The translations under genes were made by a program, and so were the position numbers. A DNA stretch of 64,000 bases from Nocardia terrae. Its GTDB lineage: Bacteria > Actinomycetota > Actinomycetes > Mycobacteriales > Mycobacteriaceae. Below are positions 34,237-43,070 of the stretch, in pieces. The stretch's first letter is position 1. The number at the start of each line of letters is the position of its first letter. The notes below the pieces were generated by a model. That model searched no databases. It worked only from the letters and a program-made list of their open reading frames with translations, and had not been told where the DNA came from. The stretch lies in assembly GCF_009760405.1 (NCBI RefSeq), contig NZ_WRPP01000003.1, positions 806,001 through 870,000 of the forward strand. The letters are read 5' to 3'.

Positions 34237-35280
34237 ATGCGATTCGCATTGACCGCAGAACAGAACGATTTCGCCGCCAGCCTGCGCAAGATGGGCGAGG
34301 CCGCCAAGACCCCGGGCGTCGTCCGGGCCTGGGGCACCGGCGATTCCGCCGCCGGGCGCGCGCTCATCGGCCAGCTCGCCGAGGCGGGCGCGCTGGGACT
34401 GACCGTCACCGAGGACAACGGCGGCTTCGGCGCGGGCCCGGTCGAGATGATCGTGGCCTTCACCGAGATCGGCCGGGCCGCCGTGCCGGGACCACTGGTG
34501 GAGACCGCCGCCGCGATTCCCGCACTGCTGCAGGCGCTTCCGGATTCGGCCCTGGCCGCCTCGAAGCTGCCGGAGCTGGCCGAGGGCGCGAAGCTGGGCA
34601 CCCTCGCGGTCACCGCAGCGGCGGGTGCCAATGCGGGCCGGGCCGCCGGGTCGGCCACCGCACTGGACGCCGACGTCGCCGACCTGGTGCTGATCGCCGA
34701 GGGCGACCGCATCGCGTTGGGGACCGCCGGTGACCTCGTCACCTCGGTGGACGCGGCCCGCCGCCTGTTCACCGTGACCGCGGGTGAGACCCTCGCCGAG
34801 GGCGAAGGCGTCTCCGCCGCAATCGATCTGGCCTTCGACACCGCCGCGCTGGCCGCCGCCGCGCAGCTGCTCGGCGCGGGCCGCGCCATGCTGGACACCA
34901 GCGTCGAGTACGTCAAACAGCGCCAGCAGTTCGGCACCCCGATCGGCCGCAACCAGGCCATCAAACACCACCTGGCCAATGCCCACATCGCCCTGGAGAT
35001 GGCGCAGCCGCTGCTCTACCGGGCCGCCCTGACCCTGGAGTCGAACGCGGACAGCGAGACTCGCGGCCGCGACATCTCCGCCGCCAAGCTGGCCTGCGGC
35101 GAGGCCGCCTACCAGACCGCACGCATCGCCCTCCAGGTTCACGGCGCGATCGGCTACACCGCCGAATGCGACCTGTCCCTGTGGCTGACCAAGGTCACCG
35201 CGCTGCGTTCGGCCTGGGGCACCCCTGCCGAACACCGCGCGCGCATCGCCGCCGCGCTCCGGGCCGGAAGCATCGCATGA
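34237..35280 (+). CDS. fadE32: FadE32, acyl-CoA dehydrogenase subunit
   Basis: A 347-residue partner subunit with shorter N-terminal domain; the C-terminal half has EYVKQRQQFGTPIGRNQAIK and the tail HGAIGYTAECDLSLWLTKVT. It has an AGGAGG ribosome site before the ATG. It forms a heterotetramer with FadE31 in mycobacteria and is linked to oxidation of late HIP intermediates (MOODA-CoA). Its stop overlaps the ATG of a small ORF (ATGA), the first of three such overlaps leading to fadE33. Confidence 0.87.
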   Translation: MRFALTAEQNDFAASLRKMGEAAKTPGVVRAWGTGDSAAGRALIGQLAEAGALGLTVTEDNGGFGAGPVEMIVAFTEIGRAAVPGPLVETAAAIPALLQALPDSALAASKLPELAEGAKLGTLAVTAAAGANAGRAAGSATALDADVADLVLIAEGDRIALGTAGDLVTSVDAARRLFTVTAGETLAEGEGVSAAIDLAFDTAALAAAAQLLGAGRAMLDTSVEYVKQRQQFGTPIGRNQAIKHHLANAHIALEMAQPLLYRAALTLESNADSETRGRDISAAKLACGEAAYQTARIALQVHGAIGYTAECDLSLWLTKVTALRSAWGTPAEHRARIAAALRAGSIA

Positions 35281-35459
35281 GCGTCCCGGCGGCCGGTTCG
35301 GCGAGCAGGCTCGAGCTGCCCTGCGCGGACGGCGAATTCACGCCGTGCGTGGCACGGGCCGTGCGCGCGCTGCGGTCCGCCTTCGGCGGCGACACCGACA
35401 CCGACCTCGGCCGCCGGGACGCCACCGCACACTCCACCGACGCAGGGCCGGACGCATGA
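35277..35459 (+). CDS. Small ORF A between fadE32 and fadE33
   Basis: A 60-residue frame starting MSVPAAGSASRLELPCADGE at the ATG that overlaps the fadE32 stop and ending on a TGA that overlaps the next ATG. Most codons end in G or C, as in the flanking genes. It has no recognised motif; two cysteines and an Arg/Ala helix are visible. In M. tuberculosis fadE32 and fadE33 adjoin without such ORFs. It may be a real coupled small protein or an expanded intergenic segment kept in frame by chance. Confidence 0.45.
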   Translation: MSVPAAGSASRLELPCADGEFTPCVARAVRALRSAFGGDTDTDLGRRDATAHSTDAGPDA

Positions 35460-35647
35460 TCGCGGCCACCGCACGATCCGGCTCGGTCGGCAGATCGGGC
35501 ACTCACCGGGACGGCCGGCTCGGAGCGGCCGCGCTTACGCCGGAACCCGCTGCGGGAGCGAAGATTCGCTCCGTCGACACACCATTCCTCACCGCGCCGG
35601 GCCTCGACGCCGCGCGCCACTTCGACACGTTGGGAGCGAAGGCATGA
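35456..35647 (+). CDS. Small ORF B between fadE32 and fadE33
   Basis: A 63-residue frame starting MIAATARSGSVGRSGTHRDG at the ATG overlapping the ORF A stop, and ending in a TGA that overlaps the fadE33 ATG. Codon bias is weaker than in ORF A (about 14 codons end in A or T). No motif is recognised. Its main support is the unbroken chain of ATGA junctions, which would let ribosomes pass from fadE32 to fadE33. Confidence 0.4.
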   Translation: MIAATARSGSVGRSGTHRDGRLGAAALTPEPAAGAKIRSVDTPFLTAPGLDAARHFDTLGAKA

Positions 35648-36687
35648 GCCTTACGGCCGAACAGCAGGAACTCGTCACCACCGTGCGCGCGGTGCTGGCC
35701 AAGCACGGGGACAGCGCGGCCATGCGGCGTGGGCTGGAGACCGAGCGCGGATATGACGAGCAGCTCTGGAAGCTGCTGTGCGAGCAGGTCGGCGTTGCGG
35801 CGCTTGCCATTCCGGAGGAGTTCGGCGGTATCGGTGTGGGATTGGTCGAATCCCTGCTGGTGGTCGAGGAACTCGGCCGCACGCTGGCCGCGCCGCCCAT
35901 GCTCGGGTCGGCCGTGCTCGGGGTGCAGGCGCTGCTGCTGGCCGGGAATACCGAGGTCAACGAGCGGCTGCTGCCGGAGGTCGCCGAGGGCGTCCGGACA
36001 CTGGCGCTGTGCTGGGCCGGGACGCACGGCTGGGATTCCTTCGGGGTCACCGCATCGGTCGAAAAGCTCTCGGGTTCCGCGCATTACGTCCTCGACGGCG
36101 TGCACGCGGACACGCTGCTGGTGCTGACGGCCGACGGCTTGTTCGAGGTCGAGGGCGACGCCGCGAGCGTCACCCGGACCGCGGTCGTCACCCAGGACCC
36201 GACCCGCAAGCTGGCGCGCATCGACTTCGATGCGACGCCGGCCCGCCCGGTCGGCACCGTGAACGTGGCCCGGCTGCGCGAAATCGCCTGGGCCGCGGTC
36301 GTCGCCGAGCAGATCGGCGCGGCCGAGCAGTGCCTGGACATGACCGTCGAATACAGCAAGTCCCGCGTGCAGTTCGGTCGCCCGATCGGCAGCTTCCAGG
36401 CGCTCAAGCACCGCATGGCCGACATGTACGTGCTCGTGGAGTCGGCCCGCTCGCTGGGCTACCTCGCCATCGCGGGCCTGGCCGAGGGCGCGGTCGAGGC
36501 CATCGATGTGCAGGCCGCCCGCCTGCACGCCATCGACGCCCTCAACTCGGTGGTCTCGGAGACCGTCCAGATGCACGGCGGCATCGCCATCACCTGGGAG
36601 CACGACGCGCACCTGTTCTTCAAGCGCGCGCACGCCGACGCCCAGCTCTTCGGCACTCCCGCCCGCCCCCTGGCCCGCCCGGCCTGA
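35644..36687 (+). CDS. fadE33: FadE33, acyl-CoA dehydrogenase subunit
   Basis: A 347-residue dehydrogenase like FadE32, with EYSKSRVQFGRPIGSFQALK and the C-terminal MHGGIAITWEHDAHLFFKRA. It is the alternative partner of FadE31 in mycobacteria and the last gene of the fadD3 operon, closed by a 12-bp-stem terminator. The start overlaps small ORF B by 4 nt. Confidence 0.87.
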   Translation: MSLTAEQQELVTTVRAVLAKHGDSAAMRRGLETERGYDEQLWKLLCEQVGVAALAIPEEFGGIGVGLVESLLVVEELGRTLAAPPMLGSAVLGVQALLLAGNTEVNERLLPEVAEGVRTLALCWAGTHGWDSFGVTASVEKLSGSAHYVLDGVHADTLLVLTADGLFEVEGDAASVTRTAVVTQDPTRKLARIDFDATPARPVGTVNVARLREIAWAAVVAEQIGAAEQCLDMTVEYSKSRVQFGRPIGSFQALKHRMADMYVLVESARSLGYLAIAGLAEGAVEAIDVQAARLHAIDALNSVVSETVQMHGGIAITWEHDAHLFFKRAHADAQLFGTPARPLARPA

Positions 36688-36718
36688 TCGGGGACACAGA
36701 CCCTCTCGGGGACACAGG

Positions 36719-36750
36719 ACGGCCCGCACGCCCATCACGTGCGGGCCGTT
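36719..36750 (+). terminator. Terminator after fadE33
   Basis: A perfect 12-bp GC-rich stem (36719-36730 with 36738-36749) and a 7-nt loop, 31 bp after the fadE33 stop. Confidence 0.8.
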
Positions 36751-36790
36751 CGCCGTCTGTGGGCCAATTCACCGGACAAATATCGTTAGC

Positions 36791-36806
36791 CTATGTAAAT
36801 ACATAG
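36791..36806. promoter_or_regulatory. Palindromic operator upstream of the second MarR gene
   Basis: CTATGTAAATACATAG is a 7+2+7 perfect inverted repeat 24 bp before the marR GTG. The motif GTTAGCYTATGYAA occurs twice across it (about 36785 and 36806), so two overlapping sites are possible. Confidence 0.7.
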
Positions 36807-36830
36807 TTAGCTTATGCAACAATCAAGACC

Positions 36831-37289
36831 GTGCAGCTGGAACAGGCAATCGAGCCCACCCCGAACCTCTCCGGGGATCGCCTCGCCGACATCGTGGTCG
36901 CCGTGTCGAGACTCAATCGCCTGGCCGGAGTGGTCGGTCGCGTGGACCTGCCGCACGCCGTCATGCGGGCCCTCGGGACCCTCGACGAGTACGGCGCGCT
37001 GCGGGTCAGTGAATTCGCGCGCATCGACCGGTGCTCCCAGCCATCGGCAACGGCGCTGATCGCACGGCTGACCGAGGCCGGCCTGGCCCGGCGGACGAAG
37101 GATCCCGACGACTCCAGAGCAGTGGTCGTCGAGCTCACGCCCGCGGGCCGGGACCGGCTGGCCGCCGCCCGGGAACACCTCGGAAACTCCCTCGCCGCAC
37201 GGCTTCCCGATATCGATCCGGCCCTGCTGGATCGCCTGCATCGGGATCTGCACGGCCTCACCGAGGCCCTGAAGGCCGCCGGGGCCTGA
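36831..37289 (+). CDS. MarR-family regulator next to an MFS exporter
   Basis: A 152-residue winged-helix protein (MQLEQAIEPTPNLSGDRLAD; recognition region SEFARIDRCSQPSATALIAR, wing TKDPDDSRAVVVELTP). The GTG start follows a palindromic operator, and an MFS transporter gene begins 69 bp downstream. The MarR-MFS pair with an AT-rich operator is a common drug- or metabolite-responsive efflux module. Confidence 0.85.
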   Translation: MQLEQAIEPTPNLSGDRLADIVVAVSRLNRLAGVVGRVDLPHAVMRALGTLDEYGALRVSEFARIDRCSQPSATALIARLTEAGLARRTKDPDDSRAVVVELTPAGRDRLAAAREHLGNSLAARLPDIDPALLDRLHRDLHGLTEALKAAGA

Positions 37290-37358
37290 ACACCGGCACC
37301 TCGCAACTCGACCGAAAGCAGCTGCGATTCAATCCCTCTCGTAGATGAGGACTTGCCC

Positions 37359-38603
37359 GTGAGCACCTTGACGCTCGCCCCCGAAACCGCCTCGAGCACC
37401 CGAGCCAGGCAACCCAAGGCCGTCTGGGCCGTGGCCTTCGCCTCCGTGATCGCCTTCATGGGAATCGGTCTGGTGGATCCCATCCTGAAACCGATCGGCG
37501 AGCAACTGCACGCCTCCCCGTCACAGGTGACGCTGCTGTTCACCAGCTACATGCTGGTCACGGGCGTGGCCATGCTCATCACCAGCGTCGTCTCCAGCCG
37601 CTTCGGGGCCAAGAAGACCCTGCTCGCCGGGCTGGCCATCATCATCGTCTTCGCCGCTCTCGCAGGCAGTTCCGGCACCGTCGGGCAGATCGTCGGCTTC
37701 CGAGCGGGCTGGGGTCTGGGCAATGCCCTGTTCATCGCCACCGCCCTGGCGACCATTGTCGGCGCGGCCACCGGCGGCGTCGCCCGCGCCATCATCCTGT
37801 ACGAGGCGGCGCTGGGCATCGGCATCGCGTCGGGTCCGCTGCTGGGCGGCTTCCTGGGCCACTTCACCTGGCGCGCACCGTTCTTCGGTGTCTCGGTGCT
37901 GATGGCGGTCGCGTTCATCGGGCTGATCGTGCTGCTGCCCGAATCCCCGAAACCGGCGCGGCCGACCTCCATCACCGCCCCGTTCAAGGCGCTCACCTAC
38001 CCGGGCCTGCTGCTGGTCAGCGTGACGGCGCTGCTCTACAACTACGGGTTCTTCACCCTGTTGGCCTACACCCCGTTCCCTCTGAACATGGGCACCTATT
38101 CGATCGGCTTCATCTTCTTCGGCTGGGGCCTGCTGCTGGCCCTGTCCTCGGTGGTCTTCGCCCCGAAGTTGCAGCGCCGCTTCGGAACCGTGCCGATGAT
38201 GGCGCTGGCGCTGGCCCTGTTCGCGGTCGATCTCGCGGTCATGGCGATGTTCACCGACCACAAACCGGTCCTGATCGTCGGCACCATCCTGGCGGGCCTG
38301 TTCCTGGGCGTGAACAACACCCTGATCACCGAGGCCGTCATGGAATCGGCCCCGGTGGAACGCTCCACCGCCTCGGCCGCCTACAGCTTCGTCCGCTTCG
38401 CGGGCGGCGCGGCGGCCCCCTACCTGGCGGGCAAGCTCGGCGAACACCAGGCGTCACTGCCCTTCTGGGTCGGCGCGGCCTGCACCGCCGTCGCGGTCGC
38501 GGTCCTCTTCTCCGGCCGAAAGCTCTTGGCCCACATGGACGACCGCTCCCCCGCCGCCCACACGCCCGCCGAGGCCACGGCCATCACCCTCGGCGACGAC
38601 TGA
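37359..38603 (+). CDS. MFS drug-efflux-type transporter
   Basis: A 414-residue protein with 12 predicted helices, starting from GTG (VSTLTLAPETASSTRARQ), with GATGAGG 8 nt upstream. The loop between helices 2 and 3 (SRFGAKKTLLAGLAI) matches the MFS motif A, and DPILKPIGEQLHASPSQVTL is typical of the YceL/ACDE-like exporters of actinobacteria. It is probably under control of the upstream MarR. Substrate unknown. A strong terminator follows. Confidence 0.83.
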   Translation: MSTLTLAPETASSTRARQPKAVWAVAFASVIAFMGIGLVDPILKPIGEQLHASPSQVTLLFTSYMLVTGVAMLITSVVSSRFGAKKTLLAGLAIIIVFAALAGSSGTVGQIVGFRAGWGLGNALFIATALATIVGAATGGVARAIILYEAALGIGIASGPLLGGFLGHFTWRAPFFGVSVLMAVAFIGLIVLLPESPKPARPTSITAPFKALTYPGLLLVSVTALLYNYGFFTLLAYTPFPLNMGTYSIGFIFFGWGLLLALSSVVFAPKLQRRFGTVPMMALALALFAVDLAVMAMFTDHKPVLIVGTILAGLFLGVNNTLITEAVMESAPVERSTASAAYSFVRFAGGAAAPYLAGKLGEHQASLPFWVGAACTAVAVAVLFSGRKLLAHMDDRSPAAHTPAEATAITLGDD

Positions 38604-38616
38604 TCGCCCGACGTTC

Positions 38617-38648
38617 GCGGACCGCACCCGCCGGGTGCGGTCCGCATT
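38617..38648 (+). terminator. Terminator after the MFS gene
   Basis: A perfect 13-bp stem (38617-38629 with 38633-38645) and a 3-nt loop, 14 bp after the stop. Confidence 0.85.
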
Positions 38649-38674
38649 CGATTTCACCCCGTACGATCCGGCTC

Positions 38675-39154
38675 ATGAACCAACCCATGCCGCCACAAGG
38701 GCAGTACCCGTACCCGCCGCAAGGACAGTCGCAGCCCGGGTATCCGCAGCAGGGCCAGCCGTATCCGCCGCAGGGGCAGCAGCCTTACCCCCAGCAGCAG
38801 CCGCAGCAGCAGCCCGGGCCGCAGTTCCCGATCCTGGTCTCCACCATGAACGACGTGCCCGGCCTGGAGATCGTCAAGGTGATCGGCGAGGTCGCCGGCC
38901 TGACCGTGCGCAGCCGCGGCATCGGCGCGAACTTCGCGGCCGGGTTCCGTGCGTTGGGCGGCGGCGAGATTCATGAATATACGCAGCTCCTCTACCAGTC
39001 TCGACATGAGGCGATCATGCGGATGTGTCAACACGCGATGGCTTTCGGAGCCAATGCGGTAATCGCGATGCGCTTCGACTGCAATGAAATCGCTCAAACC
39101 ATGAGCGAAGTCGCTGCGTACGGCACCGCCGTAGTTATCAAGCCCAACGATTAG
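38675..39154 (+). CDS. YbjQ/DUF74-family protein with Gln/Pro-rich N terminus
   Basis: The 159-residue product has a low-complexity head (residues 1-48: repeats of PPQGQ, PQQGQ and PQQQP) and a YbjQ-type domain from about residue 52 (STMNDVPGLEIVKVIGEVAG, ending NAVIAMRFDCNE). YbjQ proteins form pentamers and have been called heavy-metal-binding; the real role is unknown. The Gln/Pro head may mediate self-association. The TnpB element inserts just downstream of its stop. Confidence 0.78.
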   Translation: MNQPMPPQGQYPYPPQGQSQPGYPQQGQPYPPQGQQPYPQQQPQQQPGPQFPILVSTMNDVPGLEIVKVIGEVAGLTVRSRGIGANFAAGFRALGGGEIHEYTQLLYQSRHEAIMRMCQHAMAFGANAVIAMRFDCNEIAQTMSEVAAYGTAVVIKPND

Positions 39155-40750
39155 AGAAACGAGGCTGAGCGAGATTCACGAGTGCAGTATCCGAATCGGT
39201 GAAGTTCTGGTACTCCGGCTCGGTTTACGCCGCTGCGGCGACGAAGCGGTACTGCAACCGCGTGCGTGTCGCTCGCGGAGAAGGGTCGGTTCGAACCGCC
39301 ATCTAGTGCGGAACAATCGATCCATCTCGGCAAGGACTTGTTCCCGTGATTGACCACGATGACCGTTACTATCCGCAGAACGTCCGCGGATATTGCGTGC
39401 GGCGTTGATGTCAGCCGGGAGCCTTTTGCCACAGAACCGGCACATGAACCGCTCCTGAGATGGCCTGTTTTTCTTGTCCACATAGCCACAACCCGAACAG
39501 CAGCGTGAGGTGTGAGCCGGATTGACCCGGGTAACCGTGATCCCATGGGTCTGAACGATTGACGCAAACTTGGCACGAACGGCCGCCCTCCCTGCGCGAC
39601 CCATAATCCGGTTGAGGCGCGCAGAAAGACCGCCCATCCGGAAGTCCAGCTCTTCGACGACTAACTCTCGGATATCCTTGTCGGCCAGGCGATTGAGCAC
39701 TCTGCACACTTCGTTGCGGACATGCTCACGGATGCGGAGGTTCAACTTCAGATACCGTTTGGACCTGGATGGACAGATTCCTTGGCGCTGCAAGGTCGCC
39801 CCAAGCTCGTTCAACTCCTTGTCACGCTGACACAGCCAGCGGTATAGCCCCCGCCCAAGAAGCTGTCCGTCGCTGGTAGCGAAGGTATTCTTCAATCCCC
39901 AATCCAGGCCGAGGGATTCACCTCTGTCGCGCTGCGGTGTAGGCAAAGACTTCTTCACAAGCACGAACGAGACTGTCCCACTCTCGCTCACGTGAATCTG
40001 GCAGAAGTTACGCACCTCGCCATCAGCCTTGTTGAAGTACTCGTACCCCTGCAACGGGATGTTCACCGGCTTGCGCTTTTCGAGCGTGGTCACCTTCACC
40101 CAGAATTCCGCATGAGAGTTGGTCGACGTCGAAACCTTCGCGATCGGCCCATCCATCGCCATGGTGCGTGCCCGGGAAAGGTTGGGAAAGGGATTCCGTC
40201 GCAACCATTCCTTGACCAACATTGCAGATATGGACATCGCTTGGTTCGAGACCACGATCCCGTGTCTCGCATCAATCACGTTGTCTTTTGCCCACCAGGC
40301 CATATAGACATTGATGCGATACAGCTCCTCACGGAGCTTCTCGTCGTCCAGCGGCTGCATCCGAATCATCTCTCGAAGACCAATTTTCGCTGTCTCCCGC
40401 CAAGAGGTAAGCGCCGCATTCACTTGGTTTACTACCGACTTCCACTGCCGCTGAGACAGATACGGCGGTAGCGACTGCGCCTCTTGCCCACCAAGCCAAC
40501 CCAAGTGCGCAGTGCCCGCCTTCAGCTTGCAGACCTGTAAGTACTGCACATGGACGAGGCCGCGCTGCCACCAGGGCAAGACTGCCGCCACTGCATCGAG
40601 TTTTCCTCGATTCGCCGTGGTTGGAAGGCGGTAGGAACGCATCATGCATCAAAAGTAGCGATGTGATCGAAAATCTGTTCGATAATTCCCTAAACGTGCC
40701 CGGAATCGCCGGATTCAGGATGAATTTCGTTGTGTCGCAGTTTGTTTGAG
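39155..40750 (-). mobile_element. Lone TnpB element (IS200/IS605-like, no TnpA)
   Basis: A low-GC segment between the YbjQ and permease stops that carries only a tnpB gene. On the 5' side of tnpB are short imperfect palindromes (ATCGAA/TTCGAT at 40666-40683, GAATC/GATTC at 40703-40716), as at IS605-type ends. Exact boundaries cannot be fixed without an empty-site comparison. Without TnpA it would depend on a transposase elsewhere or be domesticated. Confidence 0.65.
39176..40645 (-). CDS. tnpB: TnpB-family RNA-guided endonuclease
   Basis: A 489-residue protein with an intact TnpB/Cas12-like catalytic set: RuvC-I Asp248 (LGLDWGLKNTF), RuvC-II Glu331 (ELVVEELDF), a Zn finger with Cys382/383, Cys386, Cys402 and Cys405, and RuvC-III Asp412 (PADINAARNI). 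It is longer than the usual about 400 residues: a diverged N-terminal part rich in Trp (residues 1-130) and a C-terminal tail of about 70 residues after RuvC-III. That 3' end overlaps where the guide (omega/re) RNA is normally encoded, so the tail may be a by-product of the RNA gene. There is no frameshift or stop, so it may be active. Confidence 0.85.
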   Translation of the reverse strand: MMRSYRLPTTANRGKLDAVAAVLPWWQRGLVHVQYLQVCKLKAGTAHLGWLGGQEAQSLPPYLSQRQWKSVVNQVNAALTSWRETAKIGLREMIRMQPLDDEKLREELYRINVYMAWWAKDNVIDARHGIVVSNQAMSISAMLVKEWLRRNPFPNLSRARTMAMDGPIAKVSTSTNSHAEFWVKVTTLEKRKPVNIPLQGYEYFNKADGEVRNFCQIHVSESGTVSFVLVKKSLPTPQRDRGESLGLDWGLKNTFATSDGQLLGRGLYRWLCQRDKELNELGATLQRQGICPSRSKRYLKLNLRIREHVRNEVCRVLNRLADKDIRELVVEELDFRMGGLSARLNRIMGRAGRAAVRAKFASIVQTHGITVTRVNPAHTSRCCSGCGYVDKKNRPSQERFMCRFCGKRLPADINAARNIRGRSADSNGHRGQSREQVLAEMDRLFRTRWRFEPTLLRERHARGCSTASSPQRRKPSRSTRTSPIRILHS

Positions 40751-42148
40751 TCAGTGGTGCAGGACCTCGACCTCGCGGACCGGCTCCTTGCGGCCGAGTT
40801 TGGCGCGTAGCGGGTAGATCGCCATGACCGCCAGGAGGCTGATGGTGGAGGCGATGAGCTGGTTGCGTTGGTCGGGGTTGCAGGCCATGGCGACGAAGAC
40901 CGCGAAGATGGCGACGATGACGGCCCAGCTGAGGTAGGGGTAGCCCCACATGCGGTAGGTCAGCGCCGAGGGGTCTTCGCGGCGCAGGCGGGCGCGAAGG
41001 CGGAGCTGGGAGAACATGATTGCCACGTAGACGAAGGCCAGGACTACGCCGATGGAGTTCACCAGGAAGGTGAAGACCTTGTCAGGGGAGACGTAGGAGG
41101 CGATGACCGCGCCCCAGGCGGCGACGGTGCCGAGCAGGACGGCTCGGGCGGGGACGCCGCACTTGTTGACCTTCACGAGGGAGGCGGGGGCGTCGCCGTC
41201 GCGGGTGAGGACGTAGAGCATGCGGGACGAGACGTAGATGGCCGAGTTCAGGACCGACAGCACCGCGGTCAGGATGACCACCTGCATGATGGTGCCCGCG
41301 GCCGGGATTCCGATGTGCTCGAGGGCGCTCACGAACGGGCTCTTCAAGACCTTGGCGTCGTTCCACGGCAGGATGGTCACCACCAGGAAGATCGAGGCCA
41401 CGTAGAACAGGCCGACCCGCCACAGCACATTGTTGGTGGCGCGGGCGACGATCTTGCCCGGCTCCCTGGATTCGGCGGCGGCCACGGTCACGATCTCGGT
41501 GCCGCCGAAGGCGAACATCACCACCACGATGGCGGAGAAGATGCCGCCGATGCCGTTGGGCGCGAAGCCGCCGTGCTGGGTCAGGTTGCCGAAACCGGCC
41601 TCCGAGCCCGGCCACAGCCCGAACACCCAGGCCAGCCCGATGACCAGGAACAGCACGATGGCCACCACCTTGATGGAGGCGAACCAGAACTCGAACTCGC
41701 CGAACGACTTCACCGAGACCAGGTTGACCGTGGTCATGAGGACGAGCAGTCCCGCGGACAGGATCCACTGGTCGAGGTCGATCCAGTTGGCGAGGATGGC
41801 CGCACCGGCCACGGCCTCGGCCCCGACCAGGATGACGTAGAGGTACCAGTACAGCCAGCCGACGGTGAATCCGGCGAAGGGGCCCATGGCCATGCGCGCG
41901 TACTCGCCCATGGATCCGGCGACCGGGCGGGCCACCACCATTTCGCCGAGTGCGCGCAGCACGCACAGCACGACCAGTCCCGCGCCCGCGTAGGACAGGA
42001 TGGCTGCGGGTCCGGCGGTCTCGAGGACCGAGCCGCTGCCCACGAACAGACCCGCCCCGATCGCGCCGCCGATGGCGATCATGGTCATGTGCCGACGCCG
42101 GAGTCCGGGACGCAGCCCCTGCTCTTGGACGCTGACCACTTCCGACAT
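40751..42148 (-). CDS. APC-family amino-acid permease
   Basis: A 465-residue membrane protein with 12 helices and the APC signature IAIGGAIGAGLFVGSGSVLE in helix 1 and FAFGGTEIVTVAAAESREPG near residue 215. It resembles the GabP/AnsP/AroP branch (H+-coupled import of GABA, aromatic or other amino acids). A single-gene unit; the TnpB element abuts its stop. Substrate not determinable from sequence. Confidence 0.85.
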   Translation of the reverse strand: MSEVVSVQEQGLRPGLRRRHMTMIAIGGAIGAGLFVGSGSVLETAGPAAILSYAGAGLVVLCVLRALGEMVVARPVAGSMGEYARMAMGPFAGFTVGWLYWYLYVILVGAEAVAGAAILANWIDLDQWILSAGLLVLMTTVNLVSVKSFGEFEFWFASIKVVAIVLFLVIGLAWVFGLWPGSEAGFGNLTQHGGFAPNGIGGIFSAIVVVMFAFGGTEIVTVAAAESREPGKIVARATNNVLWRVGLFYVASIFLVVTILPWNDAKVLKSPFVSALEHIGIPAAGTIMQVVILTAVLSVLNSAIYVSSRMLYVLTRDGDAPASLVKVNKCGVPARAVLLGTVAAWGAVIASYVSPDKVFTFLVNSIGVVLAFVYVAIMFSQLRLRARLRREDPSALTYRMWGYPYLSWAVIVAIFAVFVAMACNPDQRNQLIASTISLLAVMAIYPLRAKLGRKEPVREVEVLHH

Positions 42149-42312
42149 CCGATCGCCACCTTCTTGTGTTGCCTGAGTGTTGCCAGAACACCATATCGAG
42201 GCTGGTCAGTCGGTAAAAATCGCCTCCGGGGCAGAAATCGGGCGAGATGCCACGAATATGCGAATCCCACTCCGAGACAGGCGTTTCCATTCCGGGGGTA
42301 CCGTCGGGAGGT

Positions 42313-43065
42313 ATGACCGAAACACAGCGTGGCCGGGTGCGCGTCGAACCGAGCGCCAAGCGGGTGCGCGCCTACCTCGGCGGTCACCTCGCCGCCGACA
42401 CCGTCCATCCGACGCTGGTGTGGGAAGGCCCGCACTACCCCACCTACTACCTGCCGGCCGCCGACCTGCGGGTGAAGCTCGAACCCAACGGCAAGACCCG
42501 GCACTCCCCCAGCCGCGGCGACGGCACCGAATTCGATGTGATCGCCGACGGCGTGACCGCCCCGGGCGCGGCCGTACGCCACCTCGACTCCCCGATCCCG
42601 GAACTGCGCGACCTGGTGAAGCTGGATTTCGCCGCCATGGACGAGTGGTTCGAGGAGGACGAGCCGATCTACGTCCACCCCCGCGACCCCTACACCCGGG
42701 TCGACATCCTGGCCAGCTCCCGCCACGTCCGGGTGGAGCTGGACGGCCACACCCTGGCCGACTCGCACTCCCCGCACATCCTGTTCGAGACCGGGCTGCC
42801 CGCGCGCTACTACCTGCCGCTGACCGATATCCGCCTGGACCTGCTGCGCCCCTCGGAGACGAAGACCTCGTGCCCGTACAAGGGCCACGCCGAGTACTGG
42901 ACGATCCAACTGGGTGAGGCGAGCTACCCGGACCTGGTGTGGATCTACCGCACCCCGCTGCCGGAGAGCCAGAAGATCGCCGGGCTGGCCGCGTTCTACA
43001 ACGAGAAGGTCGACATCTGGGTGGACGGCGAACTGCAGCCGCGGCCCAAGTCGCCCTTCAGCTGA
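42313..43065 (+). CDS. Double DUF427 protein
   Basis: A 250-residue protein with two DUF427 domains: residues about 20-120 (VRAYLGGHLAADTVHPTLVW) and about 140-235 (VRVELDGHTLADSHSPHILF). DUF427 has a compact beta-fold of unknown function found mainly in actinobacteria. The second half keeps the SCPYKGHAEYW block. The start has GGGAGG upstream. It is convergent with the sirtuin gene. Confidence 0.82.
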   Translation: MTETQRGRVRVEPSAKRVRAYLGGHLAADTVHPTLVWEGPHYPTYYLPAADLRVKLEPNGKTRHSPSRGDGTEFDVIADGVTAPGAAVRHLDSPIPELRDLVKLDFAAMDEWFEEDEPIYVHPRDPYTRVDILASSRHVRVELDGHTLADSHSPHILFETGLPARYYLPLTDIRLDLLRPSETKTSCPYKGHAEYWTIQLGEASYPDLVWIYRTPLPESQKIAGLAAFYNEKVDIWVDGELQPRPKSPFS

Positions 43066-43070
43066 AACCC

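Noticed and set aside
35166..35459. 97-codon version of small ORF A
   Set aside because: The longer start lies inside fadE32; the ATG at 35277 that overlaps its stop is the sensible start.
36785..36820. Start of a CRISPR-like repeat
   Set aside because: Only two imperfect 14-bp copies, no spacers, and better explained as a MarR operator.
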